Shown: positions 19,137 through 28,298 of the stretch, piece by piece | Numbering within the stretch: position 1 is the first letter of the stretch | How the letters are laid out: each line of letters starts with the position of its first letter | Assembly (NCBI GenBank): GCA_951812335.1 | Contig: OX638293.1 | Span: 2,439,584-2,503,583 of the forward strand | Direction of reading: 5' to 3' | DNA: 64,000 nucleotides | Source: Rhodothermales bacterium | GTDB lineage: Bacteria > Bacteroidota > Rhodothermia > Rhodothermales > VXPQ01 | Notes under the pieces: generated by a model | What the model saw: only the letters and a program-made list of their open reading frames with translations | What the model was told of the DNA's origin: nothing | Databases searched by the model: none | Translations under genes and position numbers: made by a program

Positions 19137-20174
19137 TTACTTCAGCAAAATTCCCAGCGATAGCCGGCTCACAGACCCGAAGAAAGTCCCAAAGGCCGAA
19201 TAGGCGTAATCCGCGCGGATGCCGTAGCCGCCGGCTTCAACATGTACGCCCAACCCGGCGGACAGATTCTCCTCGTCGTAGTTGAACTTGTATCCGCCGC
19301 GCAAGAAAAACATCTCCATGAACCCGTACTCGAGACCCACATGCAGGCGCTCCGAATAATCGCGCGGATGCACCCAGTCCATCGCAAGCGTCAATCGGCT
19401 ATTGCCCGAGCCGGGCGACGCGTCGAGCAATCGGAACAAGTCCATCGCCAACCCGAAATCCAGCGTAAGGGGTAGTTCGAAGCGCTGATCGAAGTAATCG
19501 CTCTGGTTCGAAAAATTGCGCAACGACGCCCCGAAACGCAAGTCGTGGAACCCCGGATAGTAGAGCGTGCCGAAATCGAACACGATATTGTTGAGGGCGT
19601 TATCGGTGTTCTCAATGTCTCCCGTGAACGCGTTGATAATATCTGTGGAACCCAAATCCTGCTGTGCGATCCGGACGTTCCCGCCCACATAGAACTGCGC
19701 CGTGATCGGGCGCGCATAAGAAAGACCGACGGCGTATTCGCTGACTGAAAAATTCCCGAGGGAAATATAGCCGTCGTTTCTCAAAGAGGGGTCGTCGGTC
19801 GTCTGCCAGGGGCGGGTTGCCTTCAACGTCCCGTAGTCCATCGAAATGAGATTGACGCCAATGACGCCAATGTTGCCAACCCGATAGGCAGCCGTCATAC
19901 TGTAGAGCTTGATGTCGGCAATCCAATCGGTATAGCCGGCCGTGATATCTCCGCCTTCGAGCATGCCCAGCCCGGCAGGATTGGAAAATACCGAGGTGGC
20001 CTTGCCGGTAGTCGCCACATAGGCGCCGCCAAGAGCCGCCACATCCGCCGATGGAGCGATTTGAAGAAAGGGCATCCCGGCCTGGGCAAGTTTCTTGACC
20101 TGCGCCGATGCTGGAGACGCGGTCGCCAGACAGAGTAGAACCACACCGAGTGCGGACGTCACTGCGTTTCTCAT
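19137..20174 (-). CDS. PorV/PorQ family outer-membrane protein
   Basis: A 345-residue outer-membrane barrel. The start at 20174 (MRNAVTSALGVV) has GGAGGAG 7 nt upstream and is preferred over an ATG 5 codons earlier that overlaps the upstream stop. Signal cleavage is expected after ASAQ. The N-terminal segment AGMPFLQIAPSADVAALGGAYVATTG, followed by NPAGLGML, is the PorV/PorQ (UPF0164-like) signature, related to FadL. In this phylum such proteins help type IX secretion or lipid uptake. Last gene of the operon with the TonB receptor and a large secreted protein. Confidence 0.85.
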   Translation of the reverse strand: MRNAVTSALGVVLLCLATASPASAQVKKLAQAGMPFLQIAPSADVAALGGAYVATTGKATSVFSNPAGLGMLEGGDITAGYTDWIADIKLYSMTAAYRVGNIGVIGVNLISMDYGTLKATRPWQTTDDPSLRNDGYISLGNFSVSEYAVGLSYARPITAQFYVGGNVRIAQQDLGSTDIINAFTGDIENTDNALNNIVFDFGTLYYPGFHDLRFGASLRNFSNQSDYFDQRFELPLTLDFGLAMDLFRLLDASPGSGNSRLTLAMDWVHPRDYSERLHVGLEYGFMEMFFLRGGYKFNYDEENLSAGLGVHVEAGGYGIRADYAYSAFGTFFGSVSRLSLGILLK

Positions 20175-20188
20175 GGTTTTCTCCTCCA

Positions 20189-22393
20189 TTATTTAATGAC
20201 CACGAATTTACCGATAGCCTGATTCCCGGTAGCCCCTCCACCGGGACCGCTGAGCTCCTCGACGACGTAAATGTAGATGCCGCTGACAATGCGTGTCGTA
20301 CTGAATGTCTCCTGCCGTTCCCAATCGTTGTTGCCCGTATTCGACACGTGCTCAATGGTCTGCACGCGATCGCCTGTCACGGTGTATATGTGAATGTTGG
20401 CGTATGCGGGCAGATTAAGGAACACCAGCCGGCGATTGGTATCGTAGTTGTAGGCGCCCCGGGCATGGTACGGATTCGGCACCACCACCACGTTTTCCTG
20501 CCAGTTTTCGTCGGGCCCACGGCTGGGCGTAAGCGCTTCGAGAAATTTATCGCTCGTGGTGCCCGTGCGGTTCAGGAAACGGCTGCTTTCGAGGCCACGG
20601 TCATTGACGGCGGCAACGTAGTAGTAATAATCGTCCCCGCGGGTAACGCGCGTATCGGTGTACTCCCGGGCGCTGGCGGGTAACTCCTCGTGAAGCACAA
20701 AGGTGGTGTCCGTTGGCCCCGTCGCACCTGGGGGTCGTACATATTCACGATAGATCCGGTAGCCTGCAATAGACCCTGCCCGGCTATCTTCCGCCGCCTC
20801 ATTCCCCCAATTGAGGTGGACCTGATCGTTCTCGGAAAGACCTGTCAGGGACGGAGTAGCAGGGGCCAGGGGTATATCGAAGGAACCTTGCCCATGCTTC
20901 ACATTCCCGCCTCGCCATGTGCGAACGGCTTTGGAAGCGTTCAGGAAAAGCAAGGGACGCCCGAGGTCGATCACTTCGTTTTTCGTTGTCTTGTCGAGCA
21001 TGCTCCCTTGCGAAGCGATGACTCTTCCTCCGGTATACGCCCGGATAGCATCTATTTCATCCTGCGTAAGGTAATTGGCGTCGGCGTTCGGAATGGCGTA
21101 AGGCAACGCTTCGAGAGGAAGCTGATTCGGATTGCCGTTGGCGTAGGCTGCACCCGCGTCGATGGCCCACCGGTAGGGAATGGTGCCGCCCACGTAGGCC
21201 GTAACGATACGAACGTCCTCGCCTGGATTCAGCGTGTACGGCCCGAAACTTAATAACGAAGTCTTCTCCTGCTCGGTCAGCGGATCGAACTGCGTAGTGT
21301 TGTTGATATCTGCGCTCGCATCTCCGGTGGGGCCAAGATCAGGGTTAAGAATGCGGTAGGGACCTTGCGATACAAGGGCGCCGGTACGATCTACGGTAAC
21401 GCTATAGGCCCCGGGATTGGCGGAATCCCATCCTTTCGACAAATAATCGTAAATGTCCTCGTGTCCGGCGACATTCAAGTCCGGCGCCAGTTCACGCTGC
21501 GACCAACCTGCCTTGACCGGCTTTAACGGATCGTCCGTCTCGTCGCCGGGCGACGTATCGGCATGCAGCACCACATGGCCGAAAAACTGCGATTCCTGGA
21601 AATGCCCCCGTTGTCCATCAGGTTTTGCCCGGCTGTCCGTCGCCACCGTGCTGACCTGGTCACCGTCCCAGGAATACCACAATCGCAGGGAATCGGCGTC
21701 CCGATCGCCCGCAGCGAAACCGGAATAGGTAGCGCCGTAGTAGTTGCCCCACAAATCGGCCGGATAATAGGAATGCGCAGAGGTTTCGGCCTGTAAACCG
21801 AAGTACACACCATCGCGGACTTCGCCGGACGTGTTATTGAACCGGTATTCCATGATGACATAATCGTCATGATCGTCGTTGGCAAAGGCATAGGCCCAGC
21901 GTTCGATGTCGATACCGGTCCAGGTATTAAGGTGCGTGTAGATCACCGCGTCGGCGGGCGAATTCGGATCGACAGGATCCTGCCCACCCTGTAAACTCGT
22001 CCATTCGATTCCATCCAGAATCTTGGACGGATACGGCGTTCGATAGGTCCGCTTGAAAGCGCCCGGCACCGGAGGCGTCACCAGCTCGATGTCGGAAAAC
22101 TTCCGGTTACCTATCTGAGCAACCTGGATATCCCGCACCACGCCGCTGGCGTCAGCCCAGGTCCGTTCCACGCCGATAATGACGGTGTTTGCGTCGAGCA
22201 TATCCCGGCGGTCACCGCCGACAGGTCGGTCAACGGGCCAGGAAATGCCGTCGCTCGTCAGCGCCTCGTTGGTGTTGTATCTCAGAGGCCCCACGTTCAA
22301 ACTGCGTGACTCCTGAGCTCGTACGCTTCCGGAAAAAACCACCGCCAACAAGCAAACGGCGAGGACCTGGTATATGCTTTTGCGATATCTCAT
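20189..22393 (-). CDS. Large secreted protein with FnIII-like region and C-terminal sorting-like domain
   Basis: A 734-residue exported protein beginning MRYRKSIYQVLAVCLLAVV with cleavage near VRAQE. Most of the chain has no motif I recognise. About residues 530-640 look like a fibronectin type III module (LTGLSENDQVHLNWGNEA, then DDYYYYVAAVNDRGLES). The C-terminal 90 residues (NIHIYTVTGDRVQTIEH, SGIYIYVVEE, IGKFVVIK) have the pattern of type IX secretion sorting or FlgD-like domains. It sits between a TonB receptor and a PorV-type protein, an arrangement that suggests a surface protein exported with their help. Its stop overlaps a possible early start of the PorV gene. Confidence 0.75.
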   Translation of the reverse strand: MRYRKSIYQVLAVCLLAVVFSGSVRAQESRSLNVGPLRYNTNEALTSDGISWPVDRPVGGDRRDMLDANTVIIGVERTWADASGVVRDIQVAQIGNRKFSDIELVTPPVPGAFKRTYRTPYPSKILDGIEWTSLQGGQDPVDPNSPADAVIYTHLNTWTGIDIERWAYAFANDDHDDYVIMEYRFNNTSGEVRDGVYFGLQAETSAHSYYPADLWGNYYGATYSGFAAGDRDADSLRLWYSWDGDQVSTVATDSRAKPDGQRGHFQESQFFGHVVLHADTSPGDETDDPLKPVKAGWSQRELAPDLNVAGHEDIYDYLSKGWDSANPGAYSVTVDRTGALVSQGPYRILNPDLGPTGDASADINNTTQFDPLTEQEKTSLLSFGPYTLNPGEDVRIVTAYVGGTIPYRWAIDAGAAYANGNPNQLPLEALPYAIPNADANYLTQDEIDAIRAYTGGRVIASQGSMLDKTTKNEVIDLGRPLLFLNASKAVRTWRGGNVKHGQGSFDIPLAPATPSLTGLSENDQVHLNWGNEAAEDSRAGSIAGYRIYREYVRPPGATGPTDTTFVLHEELPASAREYTDTRVTRGDDYYYYVAAVNDRGLESSRFLNRTGTTSDKFLEALTPSRGPDENWQENVVVVPNPYHARGAYNYDTNRRLVFLNLPAYANIHIYTVTGDRVQTIEHVSNTGNNDWERQETFSTTRIVSGIYIYVVEELSGPGGGATGNQAIGKFVVIK

Positions 22394-22472
22394 AACCAAA
22401 CACATGGATTTGTTTGCGGGAAGGAGAGACGCGAAGACCACGCCGCGCCTCTCCGGGGGCGCTCCGAATTAC

Positions 22473-25400
22473 TCAGAAGTTAAGCCGGATACCGAAGAAA
22501 ATGTCGCGACGCTCGAGAAACGTCCACGGGCTGTAGGCAGGCAGATCTATGGCGTCATTGTCCCAATCGCCGGGGACGCCGATCGTGTTTTCGAACGTAC
22601 CGTCCTGGTTCTGATTATCCACCGTATACCCCAGCGATTCCATGTAATCCAGTCGTTCCCTCTTCCACCACTTGTGTCCATCCCAGGGCCAACTGGTGCT
22701 GGCGTCCACGTCGCTGCCGCTAAAGGAGTTTATGTTGCGGTTGTTGAACAGGTTCGAGACATCGATATAGAATGCCGTTTGGTAACTTCCCGAACGGAAC
22801 AGCGATTTGGTCAGGCGCAAATCCCAACGCTGATAAGGGCGCCAGCGTACGTTATCTTCCACCAAAGGAATTTGAGCCGGATTCCAGGTAAATTGCCTGC
22901 CTCGCCGCCAAGTGTACGACAAACTCAGATTAAGTCCGCCAAACAGGGAAACTTCCCCAAGGCGAGGCCCCCGAACATTATCCGGCAAGTGAAAGCTGAC
23001 GCTGCTTTTGACGATCGGGCGTACATCGGGGCTGGAAACCTCCGTATTCGCCAATCGAGCTTGCCTGAGCGGGTCCTCATAGAACCGATTGTAGCCGTAT
23101 GCGGCGCCGCTCTCCACAAGATAGTTTGCGCTGAGCCAACCGCTGAGATACGGAAGGGATCCACGACGCAATTCCAGGAACGCTTCGAAACCGCGCACAT
23201 CGCGAAAATTCCGGTTCAACCGCGACGAATAGTTACCGCCGCCGTAAAGCAACGGATAGAAACTCACACCGCCGATTTCGCCGTTGACGTTCTTGTAGTA
23301 GCCCGTCATGCGAAGATTCATCCTGTCGAACAGGTTCTGCTCGTACCCCACCTCGTACTGGATCGTCCGCTCCGGCTCCAGCAGGGGATTTCCGAATTCT
23401 CTTACGCGATAACCTCTCGGCGTGTCCAGGCGGGTTCGATACATGTCCGTGGCGTTGGGCCACTGGTAGAAGTGCCCATAGTTCAGAAATATCTTGGCCA
23501 CGGTCGATATCGGATGAGACAGACCGATGCGCGGGGACACCCGGGCCTGGGTCTTACGGTTGACCCCAAGAGTTTCCTTAATGATGTTCTCCTTGATGCC
23601 AAGCACGGGGCCGTCTGGTTCATCTATGGTCGTATTGCCGGCCGCAAAGCCCTCGGCAAAGGGGCCACTCTGAGCGCCGCCAGTGCAGTTTTCAGTGCTT
23701 CCGCCGCTATCGAACAGATTGCATCCTTCCAGTGGCGTCGGAAAATCTCCTGTGTTCAGCACGTCGAGACGCACGCCGAGCGTAGCTACAAAGCCCTGAA
23801 ACTCGAGTTTGTCCTGGAGATAAACGGCGCCGAGCAGATGCTGGCTCTGGGAATCCCATACACTGCCGCCATTGACGGAAGGATCGATCGCCTCGTAGTA
23901 CTGATTGAAATCCTCCGAGCGAAACTGGAAGCCCATCCGAACCTGATTGCTCCGATTTACCTGGCTGGTAAAATTAGCGGTGGCGTCCCATCCGCGCGTA
24001 CCCGACTCGTCGGCACGCAGATTGCAGGATTCCATACGATATTCACCCGTCACATCCCGCCAGTTTACCGGCCCGTATCCTTTCGGCGCCTCGTCGTACC
24101 AATGCTCGCCGATCCGAATCAGGGCCCATTCTCGCCATTTATCCCATCCTTCTTGCCCGGCGGCGGCTCTTTGCATGGCCTCGGCTTCCGTTCCGATGCG
24201 CCCGCCATCGACCCCGGAACCACTGGTCTTGGATGAACTGGTGACGCCTCCGGTACCCGGAATGGGCGCCGTATTGCGGTACTCGAGATCCATGCCGTAA
24301 TCGACCCGATCGTGCGTAAGCTTAACCTCATAGAACGTGCTGGCGGAAAGCGCATGCGTCCACTGCGTTCCGTAAATCTGGCGCGTGCGGTCGCCCGCCA
24401 CGGCGCAATGAGGATACCAATACTTGTTCGTAGACCCCGTGGAAGAGAAAGGATTGCTTGAAACGAATCCCCCGATGCCGGGCCCCTGGCCGCCGCTTCC
24501 GCCTTTTTGCTTGCTGTAATAGCCATGCATATTCAGTTTCTTCCCTCTCCCCACATTCGTGGTCAACTTACCGCGAAAGTTCTGATCCTGAAAACTCGCT
24601 TCCGGAAAACGATAAGCATATTCGGATTGGATCCCGTCGTAGCTGAGAAAGAATTTCAGGGGCCTGAAAAACGGAACGGGACCCCCGAGTGTCGCGGCGA
24701 TGCGATAGTCCGAATTCATACCAGTCTGGTGAAACACGAAATCGTCCGGGTCCATCCCGTCCGCGAACTGCACAATGCCCTGCTCTTGCAAACGCTTCAA
24801 TTCGTTAATGGAGTCCTCCGAACGGTGCCTCCACAGGTAGCGGGCGTACAACTCCATGGGTTTGTCTGCATGGGCTTCGCCCTCCGGCAACGAAGCCGCA
24901 ACCGCATTCCACCCGTCGAAAAACGAATTGCCGCCGTCGAAGGCGCCGAGATTCGAATCCACGAACGGCTCGACAAGCGGGGAATCGAAACCGAACGGTC
25001 CCGGTCCGAAATGCTTGAACTCGGCGGGGCTGTACTGCAGGTTTATGGACCCCGTGTAACGCTCGCTTCCCTCGCGCGTCACCACGTTGATAACGCCCGA
25101 ACGGACATCCCCGTATTCGGCGCTGAAGCCTCCCGTTTGCACCTTGATTTCCTCAACCGCATCGAGATTGGCCCGGTAGTGCGGCTGATTGGTAAGCGGA
25201 TCGTTGTAGTTCACGCCATCGACCAGATAAAGCGACTCGTCGAAGAACGAACCGCGTATCTCCGGCCGGTCCTCTACGCTGCTGATGTCGTTGAACGCGA
25301 CCTGGGCCGTAAGCACCTGTGAAACCGTCTGGTATCTCCCGCTCGCAATCTCCTCCGCATCGATGTTTCGTTGCGAAGCGGCTATGTCTCGTTGAATGAC

Positions 25401-25757
25401 AGGTTGCTCCGCAGTCACGACCACCTCGTCCATACCGACAGCGGCCTCTTGCATGGAAATGTCCACCTCGGTCGTAAGCTCGATGGCCACGCGAACGTCT
25501 TCGACGGTCACCGGCGTAAAACCGATGAACGTAGCCCGCACGGTATGAGTACCGGGGCGAACGTTCAGAATAGAGAAGTAACCGTCGGCGTTCGTGACGG
25601 CGCCGATGGTGGTTCCGTCGATAATGACATTGACCCCGATCAGCGGCTCCTGGTTTTGGTCAACCACACTGCCCGCAATTTTTCCGGTTTGCGCGAAGGC
25701 GGCCACAGACGGCCACAACAGTGCTAGAAAGAGAAAGATAGCATAGCGGTAGTTCAT
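22473..25757 (-). CDS. TonB-dependent receptor with carboxypeptidase-regulatory-like domain
   Basis: A 1094-residue outer-membrane active transporter. Signal peptide ends AFAQ. Residues about 25-110 form the carboxypeptidase-regulatory-like beta-sandwich (GKIAGSVVDQNQEPLIGVNV, NVRPGTHTVRATFIGF). A plug domain follows (VFN-type segment, EIRGSFFDESLYLVDGVNY, SGVINVVTREG). The barrel ends with the C-terminal strand FGIRLNF. The substrate is not evident. It is the first gene of the operon continuing to 19137 and is preceded by a long leader with a strong hairpin. Confidence 0.93.
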   Translation of the reverse strand: MNYRYAIFLFLALLWPSVAAFAQTGKIAGSVVDQNQEPLIGVNVIIDGTTIGAVTNADGYFSILNVRPGTHTVRATFIGFTPVTVEDVRVAIELTTEVDISMQEAAVGMDEVVVTAEQPVIQRDIAASQRNIDAEEIASGRYQTVSQVLTAQVAFNDISSVEDRPEIRGSFFDESLYLVDGVNYNDPLTNQPHYRANLDAVEEIKVQTGGFSAEYGDVRSGVINVVTREGSERYTGSINLQYSPAEFKHFGPGPFGFDSPLVEPFVDSNLGAFDGGNSFFDGWNAVAASLPEGEAHADKPMELYARYLWRHRSEDSINELKRLQEQGIVQFADGMDPDDFVFHQTGMNSDYRIAATLGGPVPFFRPLKFFLSYDGIQSEYAYRFPEASFQDQNFRGKLTTNVGRGKKLNMHGYYSKQKGGSGGQGPGIGGFVSSNPFSSTGSTNKYWYPHCAVAGDRTRQIYGTQWTHALSASTFYEVKLTHDRVDYGMDLEYRNTAPIPGTGGVTSSSKTSGSGVDGGRIGTEAEAMQRAAAGQEGWDKWREWALIRIGEHWYDEAPKGYGPVNWRDVTGEYRMESCNLRADESGTRGWDATANFTSQVNRSNQVRMGFQFRSEDFNQYYEAIDPSVNGGSVWDSQSQHLLGAVYLQDKLEFQGFVATLGVRLDVLNTGDFPTPLEGCNLFDSGGSTENCTGGAQSGPFAEGFAAGNTTIDEPDGPVLGIKENIIKETLGVNRKTQARVSPRIGLSHPISTVAKIFLNYGHFYQWPNATDMYRTRLDTPRGYRVREFGNPLLEPERTIQYEVGYEQNLFDRMNLRMTGYYKNVNGEIGGVSFYPLLYGGGNYSSRLNRNFRDVRGFEAFLELRRGSLPYLSGWLSANYLVESGAAYGYNRFYEDPLRQARLANTEVSSPDVRPIVKSSVSFHLPDNVRGPRLGEVSLFGGLNLSLSYTWRRGRQFTWNPAQIPLVEDNVRWRPYQRWDLRLTKSLFRSGSYQTAFYIDVSNLFNNRNINSFSGSDVDASTSWPWDGHKWWKRERLDYMESLGYTVDNQNQDGTFENTIGVPGDWDNDAIDLPAYSPWTFLERRDIFFGIRLNF

Positions 25758-25801
25758 GGCATATCCCTTTGTTTTGGTGTCCGGATACGATCAAATAACA
25801 T

Positions 25802-25839
25802 CCATGCACAGAGGCGATAAATAACGCCCCTCTGCATGG
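25802..25839 (-). promoter_or_regulatory. 15-bp leader hairpin upstream of the TonB receptor operon
   Basis: Arms 25802-25816 and 25825-25839 pair over 15 positions with one mismatch and one G-T pair around an 8-nt AT loop. It ends 44 bp before the receptor ATG. The stretch after it is not T-rich enough for a convincing terminator, so a 5'-UTR regulatory or stabilising hairpin is my preferred reading. Confidence 0.55.
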
Positions 25840-26133
25840 ACGATTGTTAACGCATTGGGAATTACCCGACAAAACCCTTGCGGAATCGTTATTGGGGCGA
25901 CCCGCATCCATTCTATGCATAAAGGATAAGAAAAACAACCTCTGCATTTCATTTAATTTTAGGGGGGGTGATTTGTGTTTAGTGGTTTTTTTTATCAAAA
26001 AAATGGAAAAGTGGGGTAAATGTATAAATTTTCAAGGGTAAATCTTGCTATTCGTCTAATAAACAATGGTTAAGGAGTAAATTTGTTTTGTTAAAATTCG
26101 ATGAAGGCGATATTTTTTCTGCTTATCTCTCCC
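25840..26133. other. AT-rich non-coding stretch
   Basis: About 290 bp of clearly lower GC than the surroundings, with homopolymer runs (G7 and T8) and no credible gene on either strand. Together with the hairpin it forms the long upstream region of the TonB-receptor operon and the downstream region of the TIM-barrel gene. It probably contains the receptor promoter, but I cannot fix its boxes. Confidence 0.4.
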
Positions 26134-27096
26134 TTACAATGCCGCCTCCATCTGTTGCAGCGTCACCATCGAAGCGGTTGCAATCCGCTCGGGCCCGGGT
26201 TCGAAATCGAACACCTCAAGGGATATCCACTTGTCGTAGCCCTTATCCCGGAAGGCTTGCAATGCCGGCACGTACGCCTCAACGGCGTCGCCGGTACCGA
26301 GGTACGTACCGTCCATCTCCTGAATCTGTATGTGCCCGATGTGATCGTAATAGGCATGCACCAGTTCGTCAAGCGGACTCGTTTCGTCGGCGGTATTGTG
26401 AAAATCGAACATGGTCGAGACGGCCGGGTGATCGACCGCCTCGACAACAGCCAGCGCCTCGCCGAGCGTATTGATCACATCCGTCTGATCGCTGGACAAC
26501 GGTTCAAGCAATAACTGCACACCGTGGCCGGCAATGGACGGCGCCGCATCGCGCAATCCGTTCGTCAGATGCTCGACTGCCTCCTCGGTCGAAATACCCA
26601 CCGAAGAACGCTGTCCCGGCGAACCGAAAATCATCACCTTGCCGCCAAGGTCCGCACAAAACTCTGCAAGCTTCGCCATGTACTCCCAGCTTTCGCGGCG
26701 AATGGCCTCGTCGGGGGTAGTGGTATGAAGGCCTTCAGGCGTCACAAGCAACCAATGCAATCCAAGGATATCCACACCGGCTTCCTCGGCAATGCCCCGG
26801 ATCTCGGCCCGGCGATCCATAGAGATATCGTCCACATGGTTTCCCAACGTAAAAGGCGCCACCTCAATCCCCTCATATCCCGCCTGAGCGGCGTACCTGC
26901 ACTGCCGCTCCCAGTCCCAGTCCTGCATAATCTCGTTGCAGATGGCGTATTTCCAGGGAGGCTTTACGGGCGTTCCGGCGATTTCTCCGGTACCCGCATC
27001 CTCGCTACCGCACCCGGCAACAAGTCCTCCGAAAGCGATTCCTCCGAAAGCAATGGATGAAGTCTCTATAAAACGGCGGCGATCCATACGCTGCAT
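26134..27096 (-). CDS. Tat-exported lipoprotein, sugar phosphate isomerase/epimerase (TIM-barrel) family
   Basis: A 320-residue AP-endonuclease-2/xylose-isomerase-like TIM barrel. The start at 27096 (MQRMDRRRFIETSS) gives a twin-arginine signal, then a lipobox LVAGC, so the enzyme is probably folded in the cytoplasm and exported as a lipoprotein. Fold landmarks: AAQAGYEGIEVAP, LLLEPLSSDQTDVINT, STMFDFHNTADE, HIGHIQIQEMDG and WISLEVFDF, with the metal-ligand Glu, Asp, His and Glu in place. The exact substrate is unknown; the neighbours point to oxidised sugars. Fourth gene of a minus-strand operon. Confidence 0.85.
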   Translation of the reverse strand: MQRMDRRRFIETSSIAFGGIAFGGLVAGCGSEDAGTGEIAGTPVKPPWKYAICNEIMQDWDWERQCRYAAQAGYEGIEVAPFTLGNHVDDISMDRRAEIRGIAEEAGVDILGLHWLLVTPEGLHTTTPDEAIRRESWEYMAKLAEFCADLGGKVMIFGSPGQRSSVGISTEEAVEHLTNGLRDAAPSIAGHGVQLLLEPLSSDQTDVINTLGEALAVVEAVDHPAVSTMFDFHNTADETSPLDELVHAYYDHIGHIQIQEMDGTYLGTGDAVEAYVPALQAFRDKGYDKWISLEVFDFEPGPERIATASMVTLQQMEAAL

Positions 27097-27171
27097 AGCG
27101 GATAAAGAGTTTGGAACGAAAGGATACGGATACAGGGAAAGCACAAGAGCAATCCCTTGACATACGGTACG

Positions 27172-28293
27172 CTATTCTGCAAAATTCCGGTAGGCCGACT
27201 CCATATCGCCAGGCGCCGGATGCCCGGAAAAGAGCATGATCCGATGGCGCAATGTGGTCGATTCCCCCGGCGCAAGGGCGAAATGAAGGGCTTCCGCCCC
27301 CTCGCTGAAAACGGCCTGTCCGAATGGATTGGCGGCAAACAGACCGTAGTCGCGCGCATGCCAGTAGGTAGGAAACCCCGGGTTACGGGGATGATCGAGC
27401 ACGGCGATGGCCACCGGATGGTCGAGGATCGTCCCGGAGAGCATCATCCAGCGCGCACGCTTCCCCCAGACATCGGGATATCCCGCGACTCCTTCGCTGT
27501 TGCGATACTGACCGGTCACGTGTTCGTTGTCCGACGTGCTGATCACCGAACCGTCGGCAGCAAGCACATCCACAGGACGATTCGAAGGCATTTCAAGCGC
27601 GCGCCTGACCCGCAAACCGAGAGCCCCTTCCTTGTTGTCCTCGAAAGACACCGTCCGGTCCAGCGCCGTCAGCGTCGTGATGCGATCGACTACGCGGAGA
27701 TCGGATTCGACACGAAACACAAAGCGGGTATCCTCACGAAGGAGCGCCGTGCCGTCCGGGGCAAGCCAGTCCATCGTGACATGAAGCGCACCGCGTCCCG
27801 CACCGCTTTCGACATGCGTGACCGCCCGGTGGAGAATCGTGCCCATCGAAGCGGCGCGCTCGGCGGATACGGCATCCGAGTTGTTCCAGAAATCCAGCCC
27901 GTTGATGTCGCCGTAATTGAACCACAGGCCAATATGGTGCGGGTGATCCACCCGTTCGCCCGCGGCCTCTTCGAGAGGGTATCCCCGCGTCACAGCGATG
28001 CCGGACGATGTCCGCAGCGGATAAAGCACCGGCTTTTTAAGCACGGAAAGCGTGTCTGCATAAAGGTATGCGGTAAATAACTCGCCATCGACCAGTACAT
28101 CTACACGCTGCGCCGCCGAATCCGGCACAACAAGAACCTTCGGCGTATCGAGCGCCTGTCCAAGCGTAGCGACGGGAAAAACCCCCGCTATCGGGAAAAA
28201 CCCCGCAAGAACGAACAGTCCACTCCACCCGCAAAAGAACCGTCTGCGCAAAAATCGCGCGACGCCCAGGACAAACACGGTCATTAAATCCAT
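27172..28293 (-). CDS. PmoA family protein (DUF6807)
   Basis: A 373-residue protein with an N-terminal hydrophobic signal (start at 28293, MDLMTVFVLGVARFL). The core matches the DUF6807/PmoA family: HPHHIGLWFNYGDINGLDFW, DRTVSFEDNKEGALGLRV, the WMMLSG segment and NPGFPTYWHARDYGLFAANPFG. Despite the PmoA name these are not methane monooxygenase subunits. They are secreted beta-sandwich proteins found in glycan-use loci. It begins 5 bp after the stop of the Gfo/Idh/MocA gene, so the genes are co-transcribed. Confidence 0.85.
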   Translation of the reverse strand: MDLMTVFVLGVARFLRRRFFCGWSGLFVLAGFFPIAGVFPVATLGQALDTPKVLVVPDSAAQRVDVLVDGELFTAYLYADTLSVLKKPVLYPLRTSSGIAVTRGYPLEEAAGERVDHPHHIGLWFNYGDINGLDFWNNSDAVSAERAASMGTILHRAVTHVESGAGRGALHVTMDWLAPDGTALLREDTRFVFRVESDLRVVDRITTLTALDRTVSFEDNKEGALGLRVRRALEMPSNRPVDVLAADGSVISTSDNEHVTGQYRNSEGVAGYPDVWGKRARWMMLSGTILDHPVAIAVLDHPRNPGFPTYWHARDYGLFAANPFGQAVFSEGAEALHFALAPGESTTLRHRIMLFSGHPAPGDMESAYRNFAE

Positions 28294-28298
28294 CTCGT

